From JAOZTV01 sp965371805 (GTDB lineage: Bacteria > Acidobacteriota > Aminicenantia > UBA2199), in the NCBI GenBank assembly GCA_965371805.1, contig CBDUZW010000056.1, positions 1 to 36,017 of the forward strand: a stretch of 36,017 bases of DNA. Reading direction: 5' to 3'. The notes under the pieces are model-generated. The model saw only the letters and a program-made list of their open reading frames with translations. It was not told the DNA's origin and did not search any database. Below, piece after piece: positions 1 to 9,446 of the stretch. A program made the translations under genes and the position numbers. Position 1 is the first letter of the stretch, and every line of letters begins with the position of its first letter.

Positions 1-53
1 GGATGTTACCGGCTTAGCCGGTTTCGTTCAACGCCCGAAAAGGTAAAATTTGG

Positions 54-365
54 TTAATGCTTCGTTAAAATAGAAAAAAGGTGCCAGGTCAATAAAATAT
101 TTAATTTAATACTATACTGCTCAATCTGATCTGTAAAAAATTTAAACCAGTTATTCTCATACCCTCCTGTGCTCTCAAATCCAACGTATAACACAACATC
201 TTTGCTCTTATAAAAGACATCATCAATAATGACTTTCAGGTGATTGTGACCCAAATAAGTGTCATCAAGTTGGAAGTTTTTTAATGTCACATCTGCTTCT
301 GGATTTAAAATTACAAAATCACAATAGCCTTTACTTACATCTGAACCCATAAATAATTCTTGCAT
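54..365 (-). pseudogene. IS110-family transposase, N-terminal fragment
   Basis: The 103-residue product begins MGSDVSKGYCDFVIL and contains GFESTGGYENNW. These are the first acidic motif and the E-S-T-G-Y segment of the RuvC-like DEDD domain of IS110/IS1111 transposases. A full transposase is usually 300-400 residues and has a C-terminal serine-containing transposase-20 domain, so this is only the N-terminal quarter. A good SD (AGGAGGT) precedes the ATG. The last dozen codons are a readthrough of a GGTGCCAGG repeat (75-92), so the repeat marks where the gene was cut. Family assignment is fairly secure; the fragment cannot transpose by itself. Confidence 0.75.
75..92 (+). repeat. REP-like dispersed repeat, copy A (partial)
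   Basis: AAAAAAGGTGCCAGGTC matches the core of a repeat seen at least six more times in the window (consensus near TTTTTGGTGCCAGGCCAG). It lies exactly at the truncation point of the IS110 transposase fragment. Confidence 0.5.
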
Positions 366-671
366 AAAACACCTCCTATAATGTTTTAATTACAATCATA
401 AAACTTCAGGCTAAATCATCCTTGTTAATACGGTGTCTATTATGCACCAAGTTTTTCCTCGATCTATACCTGATAAAAGGGAGAATCTGGCACACGGTAT
501 CAAATTGTACCAAGGCAGGTTGCCTCCTCTTTTATCATAATAACAAAACAAAATATTATAACAAATATTTTGTTTTGATTTGCTCAAAAAAACGCTCGGT
601 CTATACATTTAATATATACATATTAAATACTTAAAACCTTAAAAAACATTATTCAAGGCAAGATTTTTTAA
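366..671. other. Intergenic region, no convincing gene
   Basis: About 300 bases without a supported gene. The left end is the promoter and SD region of the transposase fragment. A small hairpin AGGCA-GGT-TGCCT is near 514-526 and a large AT-rich palindrome is at 544-577. CAAGGCAAGATTTTTTAATT (655-674) resembles the right half of the dispersed GGTGCCAGGC repeat and runs into the stop codon of the next gene. Confidence 0.5.
544..577. repeat. Perfect 14-bp AT-rich inverted repeat
   Basis: CAAAACAAAATATT (544-557) is followed, after the six-base loop ATAACA, by its exact reverse complement (564-577). There is no T-run on either side, so it is not an ordinary Rho-independent terminator. It lies between two minus-strand genes and may be an RNA 3' end structure or a binding site. 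Confidence 0.6.
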
Positions 672-1286
672 TTAGAATGCATATCCAATTGAAATCTCAA
701 GTAAAAATGGGTTCATAAAATCATAGCCATTTTCAAATATATCTATTGCTGATTCAATAGATGGATCAGTTGGGGTAACATTCCTTTTTTTTTTGTTTAA
801 TCCATATCCAAATGTAGTATTTATATTGAAACCGCTTTTCCAGACCCACCTTTTTCCAACATTTAGACCAAATGTATAATCAGGCATTGTAAAATTAAAT
901 TTTTTTAATTCCAAAGTACCCGTCCCCTTATAGATTCTATATCTTGCAAATGCTCCTAGATACATTGAGTTCATCTCATTTGAAAAATGCCAACGGTAAT
1001 TCAAAATAAATGCCACACCACTTGCCTCTATTTTGGCATCAGAATAGTTTTTTGGAATAGATTCATAGTCAATTCGAATGACTAATCCATGATTCGAATT
1101 AAAAAAATGCTCATAATTAACAGCCAATATACCAACGGCTAAACCACCGGGGCAAAAATTAATAGCATGTCTGAACTTATTTTCAGATGATATTGGCTCA
1201 TTTTCTGATGCTGCTTGCACAACTAAATTGCCAATAATAAAAATACAGAAAGTGAATATGATTGAAAATAATAATTTTTTTTTCAT
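672..1286 (-). CDS. Predicted outer-membrane beta-barrel protein
   Basis: A 204-residue protein of unknown specific function. It has a Sec signal peptide (MKKK followed by a hydrophobic stretch to about residue 25, ending VQAAS). Its body alternates hydrophobic and polar residues as in transmembrane beta-strands (for example GLVIRIDYESI, GVAFILNYRWHF, MYLGAFARYRIY). It ends in GYAF, the terminal aromatic read by the BAM barrel-assembly machinery. The size suggests an 8-strand barrel. The start has a clear SD (AAAAGGAG about 8 bases upstream). It lies in the same direction as a second barrel gene (1518-2147) but about 230 bases apart, with a hairpin between, so the two are probably separate transcripts. 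Confidence 0.7.
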   Translation of the reverse strand: MKKKLLFSIIFTFCIFIIGNLVVQAASENEPISSENKFRHAINFCPGGLAVGILAVNYEHFFNSNHGLVIRIDYESIPKNYSDAKIEASGVAFILNYRWHFSNEMNSMYLGAFARYRIYKGTGTLELKKFNFTMPDYTFGLNVGKRWVWKSGFNINTTFGYGLNKKKRNVTPTDPSIESAIDIFENGYDFMNPFLLEISIGYAF

Positions 1287-1379
1287 AAATTAACTCCTTT
1301 TTTAATTTAATGATAACTTTAAAATAAAACCTTAATAAAAAAACATCCTTACGTCTTTAGCATTGGAGGCATCAAAGAT

Positions 1380-1406
1380 AAACCAGTGAACTAAGTGCAC
1401 TGGTTT
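1380..1406. repeat. 9-bp inverted repeat between two barrel genes
   Basis: AAACCAGTG and CACTGGTTT are perfectly complementary around a 9-base loop. On the minus strand it follows gene 1518-2147 and could terminate that transcript, but only a short T-rich stretch follows. It could also be an operator for the gene ending at 672. Confidence 0.45.
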
Positions 1407-1517
1407 AAAAACTCAATCCAGTAATCTGTCTTCTTTCTTAAATATGTGTGTGGTTAGTTAACGAAGAAGATCGGTTCAATATCAAGTATAAAATCCAAGT
1501 TATTTATATGCGAGCCT

Positions 1518-2147
1518 TTAGAATCTAAATCCGAAATGAAGACTGGGCTCAAAATAATATTTTTGGTTTCCCCTTTCTATTTCCACAAAGGCTTTGGGAA
1601 AATTAGTGTTAACCGGCCAATATTTGATGCCAAAAGCAGGCTCTATGAAAAATCGTTTATTAAAAAATTCAAATCGGTAGCCAATTAGAGCCTTAAGATA
1701 TAACTGAAATCCTTTTTGAATTTTATTTTTATCCAAATCATAAAATTGCTGCATAAAAGATGTCGCCTGAACTGTTGTATATAAATTCTTCCACCAGAAA
1801 TGTTGAAAGCCAATACCTATACCATAACCTCTAACCTTTCCAGGATATTTTGGTTTTGAATAACCACCTTTTCCGAGTGGGCCATAATAAGTCCATGTTA
1901 TCGCTTCAAGATTAATGATATCTTTAGACGTAAGTTTGTAACCATAGTTTAATTGATAATAATTGGGTTTATCTCCTTTTGCAAAATTTCCCAACATGAA
2001 CAACGAACTCCCAATTGAATGCCGCCAGAGAATATCCTCACTTTTTTTTTTATGCGGATTAGAGTCTCTGTTAACAGGATCCTGGCCTAATACAGACATG
2101 AGTAACTTTGTCAAAATCAATGTTGCTAAATTACTTTTTTTTTTCAT
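1518..2147 (-). CDS. Predicted outer-membrane beta-barrel protein (paralogue remnant at 9.3 kb)
   Basis: A 209-residue secreted protein. It has a basic N-terminus and hydrophobic leader (MKKKSNLATLILTKLLMSVLG), then QDPVNRDSNPHKKK and beta-rich segments such as YYQLNYGYKL, GYGIGIGFQHFWW and LKALIGYRFEFF. It ends in HFGFRF with a C-terminal phenylalanine, as outer-membrane barrels do. The SD (AAGGAG) is 8-9 bases from the ATG. A decayed copy of its last 30 codons lies at 9311-9440, so the family has been duplicated in this genome. The cargo or ligand is unknown. Confidence 0.7.
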   Translation of the reverse strand: MKKKSNLATLILTKLLMSVLGQDPVNRDSNPHKKKSEDILWRHSIGSSLFMLGNFAKGDKPNYYQLNYGYKLTSKDIINLEAITWTYYGPLGKGGYSKPKYPGKVRGYGIGIGFQHFWWKNLYTTVQATSFMQQFYDLDKNKIQKGFQLYLKALIGYRFEFFNKRFFIEPAFGIKYWPVNTNFPKAFVEIERGNQKYYFEPSLHFGFRF

Positions 2148-2261
2148 TTTTATTTTCTCCTTAATAAAATTATTTTATAGTTTAACTATCTGAGAGAGAT
2201 ATTTCGACTCATCTGTACTAGTGAGTCCATAAAAAAGTATTTTATTTTTTTTGACCCCATA

Positions 2262-2289
2262 TTGATTTTTATTTGAAATATTATATAAT
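2262..2289 (+). promoter_or_regulatory. Sigma-70-type promoter, possibly leaderless
   Basis: TTGATT (2262-2267) and TATAAT (2284-2289) are separated by 16 bases. Only four bases separate the -10 box from the ATG at 2294, which has no SD. Transcription would therefore start at or next to the start codon. Confidence 0.5.
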
Positions 2290-2293
2290 CAAA

Positions 2294-3394
2294 ATGGAGA
2301 ATATTTTTATTATTGGATCAACTCAGGCATTATTTTTTTCAATCCTTATTTTTTTAAAAAAAAACAGAGATCTCTCCGACAAAATTATGGGAATCTGGTT
2401 ATTTACCTTTTCTATCCATTTTATTTTTCCATATGTATAGTTCAGTGATTTTCCGAACAGAATTGATATGACAGCAACAGCATACGATGTAGGTTTTTAT
2501 ATTCTTCATTCCATATTTTTTTTATTGTATGCCCAGACCCGGATATCAGGCAAATCGGTAATTTTAAAAAAATATCTCTGGATACATATATTATCTGTTC
2601 TAGTGCCATATATGTTATTATTCCCCTATATTTTACTAGATACTAAAACTAAAATCGCAATATATTATGGCGATATTTCAATGCCATTTTACTTAATTAT
2701 CAGCTTTTTCGTCATTAATATAATCTTTCTTGCATATATGTTGCTTGCCATTAAGTCACTCAATGAACATAAAAAAAACATTCTGAAGACCTATTCTTCC
2801 ACCAAAAATGTTGACCTGGCTTGGCTAATGAATCTTACCAAAGGGTTATTGACGGTATATTTAATCGCGCTTTTTGCACCACTGTTAATTCCTCTATTTA
2901 ATCTAACACCTTTTTATGTTGATTTTGCTGAATATTTTTTTTATGTATTATTTGTATATGGTATCGGCTTTTGGGGATACAAACAGGGAAAAATATTTAT
3001 CTATTCAACTCCTGAAACCCTAATTGACAAAAAATTACCTATTAAAGCTGAAGATAATGAGTTTTCAGATTATTTTATTCAATATATGAAAAAAAACAAA
3101 CCATATTTGGACAATGAACTTTCACTATATGGTCTGGCAACAGAAATGGAGACAAACACACATTATATATCTCATATACTCAATAATATAATTAAAAAAA
3201 ATTTTTACGAATTTGTTAATAAATTTAGAGTTGAAGAGGTAAAAGAACGAATAGAAAAAGGAGATAATGATAAATATACATTATTATCTATTGCTCTCAA
3301 TAGTGGTTTTAATTCTAAAGCATCCTTTAATCGTATTTTTAAACAGAACACCGGAAAAACACCTTCTCAATATTTAAAGGCTGAAATAGCATAA
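2294..3394 (+). pseudogene. Transmembrane AraC-type regulator interrupted by an in-frame TAG
   Basis: From ATG 2294 the frame encodes a membrane-embedded AraC regulator of 366 codons plus stop. The one interruption is TAG at codon 49 (2438-2440), after FIFPYV and before FSDFPNRID. No frameshift is needed. The N-terminal two-thirds is a series of about seven hydrophobic helices (for example FYILHSIFFLLYAQT, FYLIISFFVINIIFLAYML). The last 100 residues are an AraC-type double helix-turn-helix (LSLYGLATEMETNTHYISHILN, then LSIALNSGFNSKASFNRIFKQNTGKTPSQYL). The form is a membrane sensor fused to a DNA-binding domain. Restarting at 2468 would lose the first two helices and has no SD. A nonsense mutation (for example CAG to TAG) is most likely; a sequencing error or amber suppression is possible. 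Confidence 0.75.
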
Positions 3395-3499
3395 ATTTAT
3401 TTTCAACATTCTCCCAGTATGGTTGGGTTTGTTGCTGAGGAATATTAAGAAATCTGAGTTGAAAAAACAAATGGATTTAGTTAATATTGGGATTGAGTG

Positions 3500-3525
3500 A
3501 TTTTTGGTGCCAGGCAAGATTATTT
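3500..3525 (+). repeat. REP-like dispersed repeat, copy B
   Basis: TTTTTGGTGCCAGGCAAGAT abuts the stop codon of the convergent lysozyme gene. About 50 bases to the left, CTGAGTTGAAAAAACAAAT nearly matches a segment at 13757-13775, so a second short repeat may be present. Confidence 0.6.
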
Positions 3526-4218
3526 AATGTTTTGGTTAATCATCAAGTCTTTCAGTTTAAAATGCATTGAGTTTAAAACTGTAAAATCGACATCCTTTTC
3601 TACACCTTCGAGTCTTGCATTCTCTTTATACTGCCATAAACTCCAATGTTTCCAACCTTTTGGTATTCTGGGTGTTTTCACACCATACTCTGCAATCCAT
3701 AGGAGATACTTGCTGAATTCAGCAGACATATGCTGATCCCAGAAGTTTGGCGATGTGTATATGATTGGCTTTATACCAAGACGATTTTCAATTATATTAA
3801 TAAATTTCCTGAACCGGCCTAATAGTCCACTTTTCGTACCATGTCCAATAGTTTCAAGATCAATAACCGGCCTCAAATCGCCTTTCTCAAACTTTACAAC
3901 TGAGAGAAAAAAATCCACCTGCTTTTTGGGGTCATCTTCAGTAACATAAAAGTGGTATGCACCTCTGAGAATTTTATGCTTTTTTAAATTTAACCAAAAG
4001 TTATCAAATGAAGCATCTTTTAGATCAAGACCCTCAGTTGCCCGGATAAATACAAAAAAAGGATCACTTTTTTTTAACTTAATCCAATCTACTTCTCCAC
4101 TATATTTTGATATATCAATTCCCCAGATTTGACCTTTAACTTTACACATTAATCGTGTGGAATTAAAAAACATAAGGAAGGGTATTAGAATAATGGAGAG
4201 AATAAACTTATTTTTCAT
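3520..4218 (-). CDS. Secreted GH25-family lysozyme (muramidase)
   Basis: A 232-residue glycoside hydrolase family 25 enzyme that should cleave the beta-1,4 bond between N-acetylmuramic acid and N-acetylglucosamine in peptidoglycan. A hydrophobic leader covers residues 5-20. The TIM-barrel motifs follow in order: GIDISKYSG (33-41, Asp35), FVFIRATEG (56-63), GAYHFYV (86-92), PVIDLE (117-122, the family's catalytic Asp/Glu pair), IIYTSPNFW, LLWIAEYG and WSLWQY. The domain is complete. There is no SD at the ATG, and the gene begins 20 bases after a secreted partner gene (4239-4712), so they are probably cotranscribed. It could serve wall remodelling or act on competitors. Confidence 0.85.
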   Translation of the reverse strand: MKNKFILSIILIPFLMFFNSTRLMCKVKGQIWGIDISKYSGEVDWIKLKKSDPFFVFIRATEGLDLKDASFDNFWLNLKKHKILRGAYHFYVTEDDPKKQVDFFLSVVKFEKGDLRPVIDLETIGHGTKSGLLGRFRKFINIIENRLGIKPIIYTSPNFWDQHMSAEFSKYLLWIAEYGVKTPRIPKGWKHWSLWQYKENARLEGVEKDVDFTVLNSMHFKLKDLMINQNIK

Positions 4219-4238
4219 TTCTAAAAAAAAACCAGATC

Positions 4239-4712
4239 TTATTTTATACTCTTTTCATATTTCAGGCGGAATTTATTTTGATTCATGTTATTTGGGACTA
4301 GAAAAAAAAGATTTATTTTTTTATTTACTTTTCGAATATAAGTACTTGCTCCAGATGATGATTCAAAATTTGAGAGAGAACCCATAACTTTAATTTTACC
4401 CCAGGATCCAGGTTTTATGTATTTTTCTTTTTTACTTGTAACTAATACAAATCTATTTGTTGCTATTTTTGTTTTTGGAGTTATTTTAACTACCTTAGTT
4501 TCCAATATAATATAATGCTTATCTGAAGGAGACTTAACTTTATTCTGAGGGGTTTTTGTTGAAGTCTTTACAGACTTAATATTGAGTATGAAGCCATCAA
4601 ATTTTATATTTTTTCCTACAACAATATTTGTCCAATCGCCTGCATGCAAATTAATATTTACACATGTAAATAGAAATAGTACAATTATTAATAAATAGCC
4701 TTTACCTTTCAT
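4239..4712 (-). CDS. Secreted protein, possibly DUF4352-like
   Basis: A 157-residue protein with a signal peptide (MKGKGYLLIIVLFLFTCVNINLHAG). The mature part resembles the immunoglobulin-like DUF4352 fold in layout: a strand with ...HYIILETKVVKI, then a lysine-rich loop, and a late segment KKINLFFLVPNN. The cysteine in the leader does not form a good lipobox. The SD (AAGGAG) is well placed. It is the first gene of a probable two-gene operon with the GH25 lysozyme, so an accessory or wall-binding role is possible but not shown. The domain match is tentative. Confidence 0.55.
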   Translation of the reverse strand: MKGKGYLLIIVLFLFTCVNINLHAGDWTNIVVGKNIKFDGFILNIKSVKTSTKTPQNKVKSPSDKHYIILETKVVKITPKTKIATNRFVLVTSKKEKYIKPGSWGKIKVMGSLSNFESSSGASTYIRKVNKKINLFFLVPNNMNQNKFRLKYEKSIK

Positions 4713-4886
4713 TCTAAATCTCCTTATTAATGAATTTATATTATATTAATATATTCAATTTAAACACAAATAAAAAAACATTTCAATCGTTATTACTGTA
4801 AAAGAGAAATGGCGCATGGCACGGTTTTATAATTGAAATAAGGTTAAGTATTACTAACAAAACTTCATCACTTTATTATCTTTTTT

Positions 4887-7625
4887 TTAATCCTGCTCTG
4901 ATTCAGACTGATTATTTTTTTTTCGATACTGTGTCGGTGTTATTTTTGTGAGTTTTTTAAATGCTCTATTAAAAGAGACATTGGAGTTAAAACCTACTTT
5001 ATAAGCAATTTCCAATATGGTCAAATTTTTACTGTCTTTATGACATAATAATTCTTTTGCTTCCATAATTCGATAGGAATTAATCAGATCCCAAAAACTT
5101 TTACTCATTTTTTCATTAATTATCTGTGATAATTTATGAGAAGGAATTCCAATTTTTTCAGCTAGATTCTTCATAGAGATATTATCTTCAAGAAAGACTT
5201 TTTCTTTAATTAACAGATGGTTAATTTTTTCTAGAACCACTTTTGTCTCTTCTATATCCAAGTTGGATTTTTTATATTTATTATTTATTTTTTTATAATA
5301 GAGAAACTTTTTTATTGAAAAAGCACTCACTATAATGAGTCCTAGGACAAAAAAAAGCAAAAAATATTTAAATCCTTTACTTTGAAATAAATCTTTTTTT
5401 ATTATAAAATCCCGTCGATCTCCCTTAGTATTCCAGACACCATGACTATTTGCAGCAATCACCTGGAAACTATACTTACCCTCAGGTAGGTCATAATATG
5501 AAACCAATCTTTGTTTATGCCTGTTTAATTCATGCCAATTTTTATCATGACCAATTAAACGATATTTAATACGAACATTCTCAGGAGAGATAAAGGTAGA
5601 AACTGTAAGAGAAAAAGCAATGTTTTTAATGCCTCTATAAACAACTTCTTTTTTAGAATAAGCCACTTTTTTAGAATTAATGAGTACCTTTCTTATCAGC
5701 ACTCCAGGTGGGATTTTATTGATTTTTAATTTTAATGAATCAAATTCAACAATTCCTTTATTTGTTGAAAACCAGAGTTTTCCTTTTTCAGGCTCCAATA
5801 TTCCATTTTTTGAGAACCTGGGGCATTTATCACTGGACATTCCTTCGGAAATCCCAAACCTGACACCTTCCACTTTTTTCATTTTATTATCAGCAACCTG
5901 TTTCAAACTGTCTAATGACAACCGCTGAATTCCATTTTTTCCACTAACCCATAGATAGCCTAAGCCATCTTCCTTGATTCCAAAAACTGTGTTTGAAGCT
6001 AAACCATTACTTTTATTAATCCAAACAATTCGATCACCATCCAGCCTGGCTAATCCATTAAATGTGCCGGCCCATATAATTCCCTCCTTGTCTTTATAGA
6101 TCTTAGCTACACCTATATTCTTAATCACTATTTTTTTGACTTTTTCATCTTTAATTACATAAACACCAGCACGACCAGCCACCCAGAGTTCACCATCATT
6201 CACTTCCAAAGCATCATAAGATGCAAAATAATCAATTTTTTCATCAACAATAAACGGTTCAATTTTTCCATTTTTTAATCGAAACAAACCCCAAAAGCTC
6301 CCAAGCCAGATATCTCCCTTCTTATCAGTTAAGATAAATTGGATCCCATACCTGAAGTGAAGTTGGGAATCAGGAATATGGATAAAATCCTTGTTTTTTA
6401 AGATATAAATTCCAGCATATACAGTTCCAATGATAAATCTTCCCGATCCATCTTGTCCAATAACAGTAATACCATGTCCATATTTAGGGGGTAATTGTGC
6501 AAATAAGACAAATTATTTATTTATATACCTATATAAAGTACCATACTGGGTACCTACCCAGATATTATTACCCTTATCCTTATAAATTGACAAATTCAGA
6601 TTAGGGAGTCCTTCATTTATAGAGTATATTTTAAGAACAGGTTTTCTTAAACGTTTAAGCCCGGAGCTGGCTGTACCAATCCATAAACTTCCTTCTTTAC
6701 CTTCGTATAAACAATTAATACAATTATCATTCAATATATTGTCAATATCAAATTCTCCATCAGGACCAAAATGAATCCGGCTTAAGCCTTTTTGAGTTCC
6801 AACAAATATATTCCCATCAGAATCTGTTAAGAGACAATTAACCGAGTTATTGACCAATCCATCTTTTTGGGTTATCAATGTCTCCTTATTATCTGCATCA
6901 AATACAAGCAATCCTTGATCAGTACCGACTATCAACCTATTATTATTATCTTCAGTTATAGCATAAAAGACAGTATCAGGTCCCAATTGTTTTACATCCC
7001 TTTTTACACATTTTCGATTGGTTACATTAAATAATCCTTTATTATGTGCAGTGATCCATAGATTACTATAACTATCAAGAAAAACAGACGTTATAAAGGG
7101 GAAATTTTTTCGGTCTTCTTCCGACAAATAAGACTCGCTTTTCCCATTTTTCAGCCGAAAAAGAGAGGATGCTTCTGTCCCGATCCAGAGATTGTTATTA
7201 TGATCCTCCATAATACAACTTGCTATTGAATACCCATTTTCCTTATTCCGAATTAATTTATATTCTCCGGTATCAGGCTGGTAACATATCAATCCGGGAG
7301 TACGTCCAATCCAAACCTGATCATCTTTATCAGTATAAACCTTGAATGTATTTTCAAAAAAAAGTCTTCCTAGATCAACACCTTCAAAATTAATCCCGTC
7401 AAAAGTAACAATTCCTCCATTAAAGGTCGCCATCCACAGAAGGCCGTTATTACTCTGAGTAATTGAGTTTACACTTTCATTTGACACGCCATTAACTATA
7501 TTCCACTCATCCAGGATACATTGCTTTAGTGGTATTTGTGGATCAATTGCAGATAAATTAAAACAGAAAATAATAATCAACACATATAAAAGCAGAACTC
7601 TTATATTTTTTATTAAAAACAGCAT
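4887..7625 (-). pseudogene. Propeller-sensor/AraC regulator interrupted by an in-frame TAA
   Basis: One continuous frame of 913 codons (including the final stop) is broken only by TAA at codon 371 (6513-6515, CAA to TAA being the simplest route). Part one has a signal peptide and repeated two-component-regulator propeller motifs (LLWMATFNGGIVTFDG, NNLWIGTEASSLFRLKNG, SLWIGTASSGLKRL). The frame then runs without stops (FVLFAQLPPKYGHGIT onward) into more blades and a Y_Y_Y domain (about 674-736). A single membrane helix (about 751-773) and a C-terminal AraC helix-turn-helix (GFNSNVSFNRAFKKLTKITPTQY) complete it. Unlike Bacteroides hybrid two-component systems it has no kinase or receiver, so the periplasmic sensor would act directly on the DNA-binding domain. 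An apparent internal start at 6287 is a TTG within a blade and is not credible. Confidence 0.8.
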
Positions 7626-7631
7626 TTTATA

Positions 7632-7660
7632 ATTCTATCTAATAATATTATATTATTCAA
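7632..7660 (-). promoter_or_regulatory. Sigma-70-type promoter of the propeller regulator, possibly leaderless
   Basis: On the minus strand TTGAAT (7655-7660) and TAGAAT (7632-7637) are 17 bases apart. The -10 box is six bases from the ATG at 7625, which has no SD. Confidence 0.45.
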
Positions 7661-7919
7661 GAATCCAATATAAAAAATTTTGAAAAAGGGAATTCTATTA
7701 AAACCTGATCCAGCATAAATCCACACACATAGATATCTATAAATTGCACTTTTAGAAAAGTGAACAAGCATAGTTAAGAAGGTTAAATAAACCATTATTT
7801 TTTCACAATAATTATAATCCTCTCTCTTGCAAATTTACATTTTATAAAGTGTTTATATTAATAAAAGCCTGATAAATAGCTGTATTAAAAAAAAAGGGAA
7901 CACTTTATAAGGATACTTG

Positions 7920-9263
7920 ATGATAATTTCAATCCAATATTATAATATTGATATGGAAAAAAAAAATATATTTAAAAAAAATTTATTCTTCACCCTATTA
8001 ATCTTTGTGTTAATGTTTTCTTCATGTAAACCTCCAGTAGAAAATAAAACACTCTTTGAAAAATTAAATGATCTTGAAGGGGTAACAGCAACAGAGGTTG
8101 AGATATTAGAAGGATTTGCAGAATGCTATCAAATTTTCTTCACCCAGCCTGTTGACCATAATAATCCAAATGGAGCCACTTTTATGCAAAGTTTTTTTCT
8201 CTCTCATAGAGAAGATACTGCTCCAACAATATTTCATACTACGGGATATGGAGCCTCTCGTAATTCAGAGAAGGAATTGACATCACTATTACAGGGAAAT
8301 CAAATTCTTGTTCCAAACCGATATTATCCAGAGGCAATGCCGCCAGCAGGATTTGAATTTTTATCAGCCTGGCAAATGGCATCGGACCAGCACAGGATCA
8401 AGGAAACCTTTAAAACAATTTATGCAGGTAAGTGGATCAGCACTGGGAAAAGTATGGGAGGAGTGACGGCATTACTTTATCGCTACTATTTTCCGGATGA
8501 TGTTGATGCGACTGTGGCATATGTAGCACCCTTAATGAAGGAAATAGATGACTCAAGGTCTGAGATATTCTTTGAAAATGTTGGAACAAAAGAGTACAGG
8601 GAAAAAATAAAAGTTTTTCAGCAGATGATTTTATTAAAAAGAGATGAATTAATGCCTTTAATCGAAAATCATATTCAGGAACAGGGATATGAGTTTTCAA
8701 TATTGTCGGTTGATGCAGCTTTTGAATATTCAGTTGTAGAGTTTATATTTTACTACTGGGGACAAGATCCGGATGTACGTGCTTCCATTCCAACAGAGCA
8801 GTCAGGAGAAAGCAACGATGAACTTCTTGGCTATTTACTGAAAATTTCCCCTCTTAGCGGCTTAACAGATCAAAGGATTACTTACTTATATCCTTTTGGT
8901 TATATAGGTCTTACAGAACTTGGCTCCACCAAATACATATATTCTCACCTAAAGGATCTACTTGAAACTGTTAAAAAACCATCCAATAGGGATTTTGCTC
9001 CTCCTGGAATAGAGATAGAGTTTAACCCTGATCTAATGCCGGAAGTAATCTCATGGTTGCAGAACCAGGGTGAAAAGATAATATACATATATGGAGGAAA
9101 TGACTTCTGGAGTTCTTTTGCTGCTATACCTGATCCAAATCTGGATTCACTTATGATTATGCAGCCCGGTGCTAATCATGGTGTAAGAATAAATGATCTA
9201 GATGAAAGAGAAATGGTAATTCAAACTCTTAACAGGTGGTTGGATGTTTCTATAAGTCATTAA
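7920..9263 (+). CDS. S37-family serine peptidase, lipoprotein
   Basis: About 447 residues, matching the secreted tripeptidyl/dipeptidyl peptidase family S37 (PS-10) of alpha/beta-hydrolase fold. The nucleophile elbow is GKSMGG (Ser near residue 178), the acid is in YGGNDFWSS and the histidine in GANHGVRI. The leader ends LMFSSC, a lipobox, so the protein is probably lipid-anchored. ATG 7920 has an SD (AAGGA, spacing 6). A later ATG at 7953 gives a more normal lipoprotein leader (MEKKNIFKK) but has no SD, so the start is not settled. It stands alone, divergent from the AraC propeller regulator. Confidence 0.8.
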   Translation: MIISIQYYNIDMEKKNIFKKNLFFTLLIFVLMFSSCKPPVENKTLFEKLNDLEGVTATEVEILEGFAECYQIFFTQPVDHNNPNGATFMQSFFLSHREDTAPTIFHTTGYGASRNSEKELTSLLQGNQILVPNRYYPEAMPPAGFEFLSAWQMASDQHRIKETFKTIYAGKWISTGKSMGGVTALLYRYYFPDDVDATVAYVAPLMKEIDDSRSEIFFENVGTKEYREKIKVFQQMILLKRDELMPLIENHIQEQGYEFSILSVDAAFEYSVVEFIFYYWGQDPDVRASIPTEQSGESNDELLGYLLKISPLSGLTDQRITYLYPFGYIGLTELGSTKYIYSHLKDLLETVKKPSNRDFAPPGIEIEFNPDLMPEVISWLQNQGEKIIYIYGGNDFWSSFAAIPDPNLDSLMIMQPGANHGVRINDLDEREMVIQTLNRWLDVSISH

Positions 9264-9310
9264 ATGCTGAAATATCCTTGAGGTACTATTAGAATCGGGG
9301 AATAATTCTA

Positions 9311-9440
9311 TCAGAATCTAAACCCGAAATGGATACTGGGTTCAAAAATTGTGATTGGACTTCCTCTCTCTATTTCATCAAAAAATCTGAAAATATTGGT
9401 GTAAGTGTCCTGTTAAAAAAAATCGAACTGTTTTGATTAA
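9311..9440 (-). pseudogene. Decayed copy of the outer-membrane protein 3' end
   Basis: Read on the minus strand, the last codons give FRFFDEIERGS then FEPSIHFGFRF and a stop. Gene 1518-2147 ends in FVEIERGNQKYYFEPSLHFGFRF. The DNA is also clearly alike (compare 9314-9345 with 1520-1551). Upstream the frame is lost: TAA interrupts and a stretch is deleted, leaving only GATTTTTT-like scraps. The rest of the gene is absent. Confidence 0.75.
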
Positions 9441-9446
9441 AACACT

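Noticed and set aside
1..30. Hairpin ACCGGC-TTA-GCCGGT at the left edge as an IS end or terminator.
   Set aside because: No T-run and no mate elsewhere in the window; the context is cut by the edge.
4800..4830. TGGCGCATGGCACGG as a sigma-54 promoter.
   Set aside because: No TTGC lies at the required distance and no gene follows in the right direction.
6288..6512. A gap separating two independent genes (sensor and regulator).
   Set aside because: The translation runs through the gap in the same frame with propeller sequence and only one stop, so one broken gene is the better reading.
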